Below are positions 35,296 through 43,353 of a stretch of 64,000 bases of DNA, one piece after another; the stretch's first letter is position 1; each line of letters starts with the position of its first letter. The notes beneath the pieces were generated by a model, which saw only the letters and a program-made list of their open reading frames with translations, did not search any database and had not been told where the DNA came from. A program made the position numbers and the translations under genes. The stretch covers positions 1-64,000 of the forward strand of contig NZ_MLAN01000006.1 in NCBI RefSeq assembly GCF_002272875.1. The letters are read 5' to 3'. Source of the DNA: Helicobacter sp. 11S02629-2. Lineage in GTDB: Bacteria; Campylobacterota; Campylobacteria; Campylobacterales; Helicobacteraceae.

Positions 35296-38247
35296 ATGTC
35301 TGATGCAAACACCACACATATACAAAATAGCTTAAAAACAAAACGCCTTACCCCCTCCTTTACTCCTAAGGCTCAGCCTAACTTATATAAGCTAGCTAAG
35401 CGCTCTTTACTAGCTCCAGTTTTGTTTTCATCCCTTCTTTTAGGTGCTGCAGCAAGTGCTGAAGATACTCCTGTTGCAGATGAGGAAACTAGCTCTTCAC
35501 CTAAAACCCAAGCTATAAAGTTTAAAAACTCTGATACTGTGACTATAAAAGATGCTAGTGGCTCTAGTGATAAAGTCCAAGTAGAGGTTAAAAGTGGCAC
35601 TTCATCTACTACCAACAATCTAGATCTAGTAAAAGATAGAGATAACAACAAGATAGTTATCACTTTAGAATCTGATACCGCCACGCCTTCATCAGATGCT
35701 TATGCTACCTTTTCTAATGCAAGCTCTAGCACGCTAGGAGATGTAAATATAAAAGGAGGCAAGGTTGATGTACAAAATATAATGCTAGGGACAGAATCAA
35801 GACAGGGTAAAAGCGGCATAGCAGGTAGCCTAAATCTAGATAAAACCGACCTTAAAGCCACTAGTATAGATGGTGCTGGACTAAGCATAATACTAAAAGA
35901 TGGTGCCAAGATAAATGCATCAAAGATAAGAAATGTAACTAACCTAACAACACAAGGAGGAAGCACATCTAGCTTAAATACTATAAAAGCAACTGAAAGC
36001 ATAAGTGGAGGAGATAGCGGAATAAATGGCTTTACAAATGCTAACTTTAGCCCTTACACTAGCATAGATGTAGGTGAAAGTAGTAATGATGTAGCCTTTA
36101 GGGCAATCAATGCTACTTTTAACTTTGATACTACAGAAGATAGCTTTAACATAGGCACTATAAAGTCTAATAGTCCACTAGGTAGTAATATAAACCTTCA
36201 GCCTTTGCAGCTTGATTCAGGTGATATAGACCTAACTAACCTTAAGATAGAAGCACTAAATAAAACTACTGCAGAAAAACATATGCAAGGATTTATCGAT
36301 AAGCTAAGCGATAAAAGCAAAGAAGCGCTCTTACTTAAAAAAGATATGCTGCAAACTAATGGAAGGATACTTTTAGGAGAAGGACGTACTCCAGTAGTAG
36401 AGAAAGTAACTAGAGATAGCCTAGATGTTGAAGATGGTGGCTTAAAGGGTAAAGAGTACTTTCAAAGCACAGAGTATGACACTAAAGATGTAAAAGGTGA
36501 AAGTGCAGGTAAATATAAACTAGGGAAAAAGAAGTTAGATTCTAGCTTCACATTAGTAAGTTTTTATTTTGGTAAAAGTGCAACTCCAAGTGAGGAAGAA
36601 AAAAAGACAATAGAAGCAAATAAACTAATATTAGAAGAGAATAAAAAGATAGCAGAAGAAAACGCAAAACTTGCAGAAGAAAATAAAACAATAGACAAAG
36701 AAAATGCACCAATAATAGAAGAAAATGCCAAGATAGCAGAAGAAAACAAAAAGATACGAGAAAGAAATAGGACAAAGCAAGAAGGGGAGGAGAAAGAAGC
36801 ACTTAAGCCAATCACAAAGTTTCCAAAACCTAGAAAACGCCTTAAATCTCTAAAAGACACAGAACAAATCTATGATAAAAAACTAAGCCTGCTTGCTAAG
36901 TATAATGAAACAGGGCTAGTTGATATGGTAAGTGATGAGCCTGCAACTGAAGGTGATGCTAGTAGTGATACTAGTAGTGATACTAGCCCTAGTGACACTA
37001 ATAAAACTAATGAAAAACTAAAAGCGATCCTAAATAATCCAAGTGATAACTTAAAAGATATAGCCTTGCAAGTTGGTAAGTCTCATGGAAAGTTTAAAAC
37101 TAACTCTACAAGTGCTAAAGTCTTTGATAGATTACTTATTATAGAAGGTAGCACTCAAGCTGAGATAAGCCAACACGCCAAAGCCCTTTTAAATGACTTG
37201 CTACCAAATGATCTAAACAACACAATTCAAAACTACGCCTTAGAATCTAACCAAAACACAACCTTTACACTAGATAATATCATCTCTACTTCTAGTCTTG
37301 CTAACTTACTAAAAGGCTTTGATATATCTAAGCTTAGGTATGCAGACGCCTCACAAAAAACTATACCAGCAGCACTTGCGCAAAAAGAAGTCGCAAGTGA
37401 TGTGGAATATGAGTATGTAAGCTACTCTAATGTAGAAGCCTATGCACAAGCTTTATATACTAATATCTATCAAGCTGCTAGAAGTGGAGTAAAAAGCTAT
37501 AGCTCTAATGGCTTTGGACTTATAGCTGGAGTAAACTATAGACCTGAAGGAGTTTTAGAAAACATCGGCTTTGTTGATACTTTAATTGTTGGTGCATCTT
37601 TAAGCTACTTATACTCAAGGACTGACTTTGAAGCTAACTACAACACCATGGCTCCTAGGATCTATGTCTACTCACTAGGAGAAGGCTTTACCTATCAAGC
37701 TTCACTAGGTTATGCCTTGCACGCTATAGGTCAAACTAGAAGTCAAAGTAACTGGAACTCAAAGGCAAGCTCAAGCTACTTAGCTAATGAAGCTAATGCC
37801 TCCTTACTACTAGGCTATAAACTAAACTTTGATAAACATTCAATCCTACCAGCCCTAAGACTTAACTACTCTCTTTTACTTCAATCTGCTTATAGCGAAC
37901 AAGGAGAGTTTGGCTTAAAAGTAAGTTCTAAAACGCAAAATGCACTTTTACCAGCACTTGGACTAGGCTATGAGTTTAGTGCAAATGAAAGCTTAAAGCT
38001 AGGAGCTGCAGTTTATGTCTCTTATGATGTTTTATCTAGTAATCTTATAAATAATGTCTCTTTCTTAGATGAAGAGCTTAGCTTTAATGTAGTAACTTTA
38101 GCTAATACCCCACTAAGTGCTAGTATCAATCTAAATGCTAGATATAACATAGGAGAAAGTAGTAATCTAGGACTTACTTACATAGGTACTTTTAAACAAG
38201 ACTTAATAGCTACTACTTTAAGCTTTAGATATGGCTATAGATTCTAA
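35296..38247 (+). CDS. autotransporter with coiled-coil passenger
   Basis: 983 residues, a type V secreted protein. An extended signal peptide (basic LYKLAKR, hydrophobic 38-53, probable cleavage after A55 in AAASA) is followed by a Ser/Thr/Asp-rich passenger with parallel-beta-like repeats (about 60-400). A strongly charged coiled coil (about 430-500) consists of irregular EEN-K/A-xIAEEN units, and a linker leads to the C-terminal beta-barrel (from about 715, NGFGLIAGVNYRPEG). The last residues FRYGYRF end in Phe, as barrels recognised by BamA do. No VacA-type toxin motif or protease triad was recognised, so an adhesin-like role is a guess. A Fur-like box lies upstream and a barrel fragment follows. 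Confidence 0.85.
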   Translation: MSDANTTHIQNSLKTKRLTPSFTPKAQPNLYKLAKRSLLAPVLFSSLLLGAAASAEDTPVADEETSSSPKTQAIKFKNSDTVTIKDASGSSDKVQVEVKSGTSSTTNNLDLVKDRDNNKIVITLESDTATPSSDAYATFSNASSSTLGDVNIKGGKVDVQNIMLGTESRQGKSGIAGSLNLDKTDLKATSIDGAGLSIILKDGAKINASKIRNVTNLTTQGGSTSSLNTIKATESISGGDSGINGFTNANFSPYTSIDVGESSNDVAFRAINATFNFDTTEDSFNIGTIKSNSPLGSNINLQPLQLDSGDIDLTNLKIEALNKTTAEKHMQGFIDKLSDKSKEALLLKKDMLQTNGRILLGEGRTPVVEKVTRDSLDVEDGGLKGKEYFQSTEYDTKDVKGESAGKYKLGKKKLDSSFTLVSFYFGKSATPSEEEKKTIEANKLILEENKKIAEENAKLAEENKTIDKENAPIIEENAKIAEENKKIRERNRTKQEGEEKEALKPITKFPKPRKRLKSLKDTEQIYDKKLSLLAKYNETGLVDMVSDEPATEGDASSDTSSDTSPSDTNKTNEKLKAILNNPSDNLKDIALQVGKSHGKFKTNSTSAKVFDRLLIIEGSTQAEISQHAKALLNDLLPNDLNNTIQNYALESNQNTTFTLDNIISTSSLANLLKGFDISKLRYADASQKTIPAALAQKEVASDVEYEYVSYSNVEAYAQALYTNIYQAARSGVKSYSSNGFGLIAGVNYRPEGVLENIGFVDTLIVGASLSYLYSRTDFEANYNTMAPRIYVYSLGEGFTYQASLGYALHAIGQTRSQSNWNSKASSSYLANEANASLLLGYKLNFDKHSILPALRLNYSLLLQSAYSEQGEFGLKVSSKTQNALLPALGLGYEFSANESLKLGAAVYVSYDVLSSNLINNVSFLDEELSFNVVTLANTPLSASINLNARYNIGESSNLGLTYIGTFKQDLIATTLSFRYGYRF
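36596..36780 (+). repeat. degenerate EEN-type coding repeat in the passenger
   Basis: Codons for EEN recur about every 7 residues (EENKKIAEENAKLAEEN and onward), and the DNA carries GAAGAAAA-like words at matching spacing. This heptad phase is expected for a trimeric or dimeric coil. Such repeats can change length by recombination. Confidence 0.6.
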
Positions 38248-38279
38248 GCTTATTCGCACTAGTCTCATAAAGAGGCTTA

Positions 38280-38651
38280 GTGCTAAGCCAAATGTGTTTA
38301 ATAAATGCTAGAAAAGCAAACTTTACTCACTTACTCTTAGGAAGTCCTAACTTTAAGCTTGGCTATAAGCTAGGTGCAGGTCTTACTTACACTAACTACT
38401 TTATGCATAAAACTGGCAAAGTAAGCCTAAAAAACACTCAAGCTAGGGATAACTCAAACTTAGATAGCCTTCTAAGTCAAGGTGGCAACATCAAAGGCAC
38501 TTTAAATCCTACCTTAAGTGCTGGCTTAGTTATGCTTATACATGGGGTAAATGCCCTCTCTTTAGAGTACAAACACTACTTTAATAGCTATGTGGGTTTT
38601 AGTAGCGATATAAGCTTAAACTATACTTACTACTGGCAAAAGAAACACTAA
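38280..38651 (+). pseudogene. autotransporter beta-barrel fragment
   Basis: The 123-residue frame resembles only the last third of an autotransporter barrel (LGYKLGAGLTYTNYF, then LEYKHYFNSYVGFSSDISL and a final YTYYW). It has no signal peptide, no passenger and only a GTG start with no good Shine-Dalgarno sequence. It begins 33 bases after the intact autotransporter stop. It is most likely the relic of a decayed second autotransporter or of a tandem duplication. Confidence 0.6.
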
Positions 38652-38782
38652 AGTTTTTAGCCTTAGGTGGATAGATAGCTAAGTGTAAAATAATCGTTTT
38701 TACTAGGCAGTTACTACATGTCATATGCTAGGAGATATAAAATATCAAGACACCAAATAGCCTTCCGCAAAAAAAACGATAC

Positions 38783-39622
38783 CTAAAACACCACAGTTTT
38801 ATTTTTATATATAAAAACCCTATCGTCAAAGACTAGATCAAGTGCACGCGCTAGGGTTGAACGCTCTACATTCTTCCCAGCTCTTTGAAGCATCTGCCAA
38901 GTATAAGTATGATCAATATTAATAATATCTTGAGAGATGATAGGCCCACAGTCAAGATCAGAAGTAGCAAAGTGAGCAGTTGCACCAATTATTTTAACTC
39001 CTCTTTCAAATGCCTGTTTGTAGGGATTGGCCCCGATGAAGGCTGGAAGAAAGCTATGATGTATGTTTATAATCTTACTTGGAAAGCATTCACAAAAGCT
39101 ATCACTTAGGATTCTCATATATTTGGCTAAGACTATATAGTCAAAGCTATAGCTACTAAGCAGCCTTAAGATCTCTTCTTCTTGCTTTTTTATGCTTTCT
39201 TCTTTTAAAAGATCTTCGCTAACTGGCACATAAAAGTAAGGTATGTCAAACTTCTCTACTAAAGCACGCAGTACTTCGTGATTACTAATAACTGCTTTTA
39301 TATTTGCGTTTAACTCAGCACTGTGGTTTTTTAATAAAAGATCACCTAAGCAGTGGTTTTCTTTAGTGCAAAAAACTACTATATCTTTTTTTCTAGATTC
39401 TAAAAGGTCTATATGTGCACTTGGCAAGGCGTCTTTTAGCTCTTTTTCTAACCCTTTAGTATTAGTCCCGCTAAACTCAGTCCTCATATAGAATCTATTT
39501 TCACTTTTATCCACAAACTCACTATTTTGCTCTATGTTAAGGTCGCGTTTATAGAGTATATTTGAAACTTTTGCTACTAGTCCTTCTAAGTCATCAGTAC
39601 TTACTTTTAGTATCACATCCAC
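38783..39622 (-). CDS. purU: formyltetrahydrofolate deformylase
   Basis: 279 residues. Hydrolyses 10-formyl-tetrahydrofolate to formate and tetrahydrofolate. The N-terminal ACT-like regulatory domain (residues 1-80) is followed by a formyltransferase-fold domain with KIINIHHSFLPAFIGANPY and the aspartate in TSDLDCGPII. Its start overlaps the sppA end by 10 bases, so it is the last gene of the queH-sppA-purU unit. Confidence 0.95.
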   Translation of the reverse strand: MDVILKVSTDDLEGLVAKVSNILYKRDLNIEQNSEFVDKSENRFYMRTEFSGTNTKGLEKELKDALPSAHIDLLESRKKDIVVFCTKENHCLGDLLLKNHSAELNANIKAVISNHEVLRALVEKFDIPYFYVPVSEDLLKEESIKKQEEEILRLLSSYSFDYIVLAKYMRILSDSFCECFPSKIINIHHSFLPAFIGANPYKQAFERGVKIIGATAHFATSDLDCGPIISQDIINIDHTYTWQMLQRAGKNVERSTLARALDLVFDDRVFIYKNKTVVF

Positions 39623-40473
39623 ACCTTAGAACTAATACTGCTTAAAACTTTTGAACTGACGTTATTAATAAGCATGTCTTTGAAGTTTTCAACCTTTGGC
39701 TTTTCTAACCAAACTGGCTTAGTGATAGCATCTTTTGGATCTTTTTGTTTTATAAGCATAAGTAGTTTTTTTACTGCATCACTTTTACTTCCTACTTCAT
39801 CTATAAGACCTAAGTCTTTAGCCTCACTAGCACTAAAAACTTTCCCTTCAGCAAAGATGTTTGGCGATTCTTTTAAGTGGCGTCTTTCTTTGACGTCGTT
39901 TACAAAAAGGGCATACTGCTTATTAACTAGGTTTTGGAGATAGTCTTTTTCTTCATTAGTCCACTGCCTTGTGAAAGTACCTGCACTTTTATACTTACCA
40001 GCTTGCAGGGTCTGAGGCTCTACGCCTAGCTTAGCAAGTAAGTTTTGTATATCAAAGCCTTCAAATATCACGCCTATACTGCCTACTAACGCACCCCTAT
40101 TAGCCACGATATAATCTGAATAGATACTTGCATAGTAACTCCCACTAGCCATAACCCCTGCATCATAAGCGACTATAGGAAGCCTAAGGTCTTTTAATAA
40201 GTCTGCTATCTCTATACTCCCACTCATAGTACCACCCGGAGAGTTTACTTCTAAAAGTACGCCTTTTATGCTTGGATTCTCTTTTATACGGTCAATTTGC
40301 TTTTGCATATCATCACTATTTATAATCATGGACTTTAGTTCTAGCTTTGCAAGATTAGGCATTGGTGTAGATTTAGTATAAGTCATACTTACTAGTATAA
40401 CTATAACTATGATTATTAAAACTATCCAAAAAACTATCTTTAATAGCTTTAAGATTCCATCTAAAAACTTCAT
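39613..40473 (-). CDS. sppA: signal peptide peptidase SppA
   Basis: 286 residues, short form with one catalytic domain. An N-terminal membrane anchor (about 13-30) is followed by a serine protease of the S49 family. S110 (VMASGSYYAS) and K162 (AGKYKSAGTF) form the Ser/Lys dyad. It degrades cleaved signal peptides in the membrane. It overlaps queH by 4 bases and purU by 10, so the three are translationally coupled. Confidence 0.93.
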   Translation of the reverse strand: MKFLDGILKLLKIVFWIVLIIIVIVILVSMTYTKSTPMPNLAKLELKSMIINSDDMQKQIDRIKENPSIKGVLLEVNSPGGTMSGSIEIADLLKDLRLPIVAYDAGVMASGSYYASIYSDYIVANRGALVGSIGVIFEGFDIQNLLAKLGVEPQTLQAGKYKSAGTFTRQWTNEEKDYLQNLVNKQYALFVNDVKERRHLKESPNIFAEGKVFSASEAKDLGLIDEVGSKSDAVKKLLMLIKQKDPKDAITKPVWLEKPKVENFKDMLINNVSSKVLSSISSKVWM

Positions 40474-41630
40474 CTATACTCCTCTATGACTTCATATACA
40501 CTTTCAATCTGCCTAATAGAACATATATCTATAAGCAAACTGTGGGGGACTATGGTATCTAAAATAATTATCGCATTAATACTATCTGCACCACTTAGTA
40601 AGATACGCAGCCTTAGCTCTTCTTCGTAGCTTAGGCTTATATCTTTGATAGTTTGAAAGTTTTTAGCACTTAGTAGATTTAACATCTTAAGGCTTAAAAA
40701 TATAAAATCATCCCTCTTTGAATAGCCTATACATAAGCTTTCATCTTCTTTGTATAAAGAAAGCTTTTCTGGCATAGTAAATTCTAAAAACTCTGCTATA
40801 AAGTTAGGTTTTATATAGACTATAGTGCCACTTTTTACGCTTCTTTTGGAATCTGAGTTAAGTAAGATATAAGAGTTTAAAACCTTTACATCATTGGGTG
40901 CTACTAGCTTTACACTAGCGTTTATAAGCCTCCAAACTAGCATCTTTTTAGATCGTAAGATATAGCCCTTGCCCTTAGATTCCAAAAAGTCGCGCTTTTT
41001 AAAAGTAAGACTTCTATCTTCTATACTTGCAGGGAGTATCTGCTTATTAAGAGGCGTAAAAAGCTCTAAAGGAAGTCTAGCTTGCTTGCTTCTTTGGATG
41101 TTTAGTGCGTGCATGCAGCCACAAAAGTTTTGCGAGTAGAGATTATCTTTTTTAGCTAGGGCGCTTTGTCTTTGCGTGCCTCCATCTTTTCTAACGTCTA
41201 TCTTTATAAACTCTAAGCCATGCCTACTAGCTACTATATCTCCAAGTGCATAAAGCTCACTTTGTTTTTTCATAGGAGAGCTTAAAAGTGTAGTTGTAAA
41301 CTTAGCTATGCCCAAACTTTTAGCCTTTAAAGCAGTCTTTTCTAGCCTCATATCAAAACACATAGTACAACGAACACCTTTTTCTGGCTCACTTTCTAAG
41401 CCACTAGAGTTCTTAAGCCACGTGTTATCATCATAAACTATATCTTCTATAAGTGGTATATCAAGCATCTTGCAGCTTCTTCTTACATCTTCTAGTCTTA
41501 GATCGTGTTCTGCTTTTGGATGGATATTTGGATTATAAAAAAAAGCGCTTAAGTTCTCATCAGGATAGATTTTGCGTAACTCTGATAAGTAAAAATGGCT
41601 ATCTACACTACAGCAAATATGTACTAGCAA
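40470..41630 (-). CDS. queH: epoxyqueuosine reductase QueH with C-terminal extension
   Basis: 386 residues. QueH reduces epoxyqueuosine in tRNA, the last step of queuosine synthesis. Cysteine pairs C6-C7 (HICCSVD), C88 and C91 (RCTMCFDMR) and C170 and C172 (NFCGCMHAL) fit QueH. The core ends near residue 190; a further ~195 residues without recognised domain follow (charged, with PNFIAEFLEF and a leucine-rich end). The start is TTG because MLVHICC matches the family, although AAGG abuts it; the upstream small ORF probably delivers ribosomes. Confidence 0.85.
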   Translation of the reverse strand: MLVHICCSVDSHFYLSELRKIYPDENLSAFFYNPNIHPKAEHDLRLEDVRRSCKMLDIPLIEDIVYDDNTWLKNSSGLESEPEKGVRCTMCFDMRLEKTALKAKSLGIAKFTTTLLSSPMKKQSELYALGDIVASRHGLEFIKIDVRKDGGTQRQSALAKKDNLYSQNFCGCMHALNIQRSKQARLPLELFTPLNKQILPASIEDRSLTFKKRDFLESKGKGYILRSKKMLVWRLINASVKLVAPNDVKVLNSYILLNSDSKRSVKSGTIVYIKPNFIAEFLEFTMPEKLSLYKEDESLCIGYSKRDDFIFLSLKMLNLLSAKNFQTIKDISLSYEEELRLRILLSGADSINAIIILDTIVPHSLLIDICSIRQIESVYEVIEEYR

Positions 41631-41632
41631 CC

Positions 41633-41728
41633 TTACTCACTTTTAAAGGCATAATATAAAAAGTAACCAAGTCCAATTAAAACAACAAGTAATAAAAATA
41701 TCATCAATCCAAGATCAAGTGGTCCCAT
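41633..41728 (-). CDS. 31-residue single-span membrane protein
   Basis: The peptide starts MGPLDLGLM, has a hydrophobic span of about 18 residues (IFLLLVVLIGLGYFLYY) and ends AFKSE. GGAG lies 7 bases before the ATG, and the stop is only 2 bases before the queH TTG start, so translation is likely coupled. Many small single-span proteins of this size modulate membrane complexes (CydX or KdpF type). I do not recognise this one, and no partner is evident nearby except sppA. Confidence 0.6.
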   Translation of the reverse strand: MGPLDLGLMIFLLLVVLIGLGYFLYYAFKSE

Positions 41729-41862
41729 AACAAATCTCCATGCAAAAATCTAACTTTTAAAGAAGTTAATCTTATAAGCTTTTAATTAAGATTGAGATAA
41801 AAATAAAAAAGAATTAACCGAGAGTTTAGAAATATAAAAATGTAGGGGATAAAAACTGTAGC

Positions 41863-41939
41863 TGGCGGAATGGACGGGGCTCGAACCCGCGACCCCCTGC
41901 GTGACAGGCAGGTATTCTAACCAACTGAACTACCACTCC
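41863..41939 (-). tRNA. tRNA-Asp (GTC)
   Basis: A 77-base cloverleaf with encoded CCA (plus-strand TGG at 41863-41865). The acceptor GGAGTGG pairs with CCATTCC with one wobble. The anticodon loop reads CTGTCAC, so the anticodon is GTC. It is last of four tRNA genes transcribed from one promoter. Confidence 0.97.
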
Positions 41940-41962
41940 GCGAAAAGTAACACATTAAAAAA

Positions 41963-42038
41963 TGGTGGTCGCTACAAGACTCGAACTTGTGACATCTACC
42001 TTGTAAGGGTAGCGCTCTACCAACTGAGCTAAGCGACC
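41963..42038 (-). tRNA. tRNA-Val (TAC)
   Basis: A 76-base cloverleaf with CCA encoded. The acceptor is GGTCGCT with AGCGACC, and the anticodon loop CTTACAA gives TAC. It is separated from tRNA-Glu by 38 bases and from tRNA-Asp by 23. Confidence 0.97.
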
Positions 42039-42076
42039 TTTTAAAAAGCATCTTGTTGACACTAAAAATATTTAAG

Positions 42077-42151
42077 TGGTGACCCCTAGGGGACTTGAAC
42101 CCCTGTACTCGCCGTGAAAGGGCGATATCCTAACCACTAGATGAAGGGGCC
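42077..42151 (-). tRNA. tRNA-Glu (TTC)
   Basis: A 75-base cloverleaf with CCA encoded. The acceptor GGCCCCT pairs with AGGGGTC (one G-U), and the anticodon loop CTTTCAC gives TTC. Confidence 0.97.
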
Positions 42152-42178
42152 AGATTAGCAATTTTAAATTCAAATTAA

Positions 42179-42254
<76 letters not shown>

Positions 42255-42274
42255 GTTCTTAAAAACGAAATCAA

Positions 42275-42303
42275 ATTATAGAACTTTTTTTTTAGTAAGT
42301 CAA
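42275..42303 (-). promoter_or_regulatory. consensus promoter of the tRNA cluster
   Basis: On the minus strand TTGACT (42298-42303), a 17-base spacer and TATAAT (42275-42280). The spacer contains nine consecutive A (nine T on the plus strand), a tract whose length could vary by slippage. Confidence 0.8.
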
Positions 42304-42693
42304 GTTTTTGAAAACATTTTTACTAACTAAATATTAAATATCTTTAAAAGCTTCTTTTTTTGTCCTAGCCTGTACTAGCTTACCATCTCACTTTTACAAA
42401 AATCGCAAGTATTTCTAAGTGATAAAAATGAGATTTAGCAAGATAAGCCTTCATGTCTTATATGTCATTATTTTATATCGCTATTAAAGAATGCAGCGTG
42501 TATGAGTTATCAATATATGATTACTACGTTAGTGACTATATCACTAACTAGCATATGACAATATAAAGATTGTCGATATCAGTCTTAAAGTCTCCTGACA
42601 TCAAGATAAATATCACCTATGAGAATAGATTCTAAGCCCTTATAACACAACACTTAGTAAAACAAAAACTAGCTAGCAAAGATTCTATAACTT
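42304..42693. other. 390-base gap with dyad symmetries
   Basis: No protein gene was found. GTTAGTGA (42528-42535) and TCACTAAC (42541-42548) form an 8-bp dyad with a 5-base centre. GACAAT (42557-42562) and ATTGTC (42569-42574) form a second one 8 bases further. They may be terminators, operators or part of a small RNA. The gap lies between the tRNA promoter and the 3' end of ktrA. Confidence 0.45.
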
Positions 42694-43344
42694 TTAATCT
42701 TCTATCTTTTTACTTATCTCTTCTATGGCTAAGTTAGTCCCCAAGAAAAGCAAGATATCGTTTTTCTGCACTAAAAAGTCATCTTTAAAGTCTAGATTCC
42801 ACTCTTCATCCCTCTTAATAGCAACTATCTTTATACCATCTTCACTAGCTATGGCTTTTATACTTCTTTTGGCAAAATAAGAGTTTGCTATAGTCTTACA
42901 AGACTTCATATTAGCACTTAAGTCTATAGTATCAAGCTTAGCTTTTGTAAGCTCACTTAAAAGCCTAAAAGCAGCTTGCCTTTCGGGGTAGACTACCTCA
43001 TCAACACCAAGTTTTTCTAGTATCGCCCCATGTGTTGCACTAACGGCTTTGGCAATTATTCTCTTATTTTTAAGCTCTTTTAGTGCCATCACTGTTAGGA
43101 TGCTTGCTTCTATGTTTTCACCAATACTAACTATGACTACATCAAGCTCGCTCATACCTGCTTCTTTTAGCGCCCTCTTATCTGTAGAATCTAGTACATA
43201 AATCTGCTCTACTCTATCTTTTAACTCTTGAAAAGGTGTCTCTTTACTATCACAAAGGATCACATTTTCATTATTATCAACCAGTCCTTTAGCAAGGTGG
43301 AATCCAAACTTGCCAAGCCCTATAACTCCATATATTTTATCCAT
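42694..43344 (-). CDS. ktrA: potassium uptake regulatory subunit KtrA
   Basis: 216 residues, RCK type. The N-terminal Rossmann domain has GLGKFG (9-14) and the acidic residue ending strand 2 (VILCDSK), followed by a TrkA-C domain. It forms an octameric cytosolic ring that gates KtrB by binding nucleotides. It lies 9 bases downstream of ktrB on the same strand. Confidence 0.93.
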   Translation of the reverse strand: MDKIYGVIGLGKFGFHLAKGLVDNNENVILCDSKETPFQELKDRVEQIYVLDSTDKRALKEAGMSELDVVIVSIGENIEASILTVMALKELKNKRIIAKAVSATHGAILEKLGVDEVVYPERQAAFRLLSELTKAKLDTIDLSANMKSCKTIANSYFAKRSIKAIASEDGIKIVAIKRDEEWNLDFKDDFLVQKNDILLFLGTNLAIEEISKKIED

Positions 43345-43353
43345 AACTGTCCC

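Noticed and set aside
36596-36780. GAAGAAAA-rich stretch considered as a non-coding satellite
   Set aside because: It is in frame and encodes the heptad coil of the autotransporter passenger.
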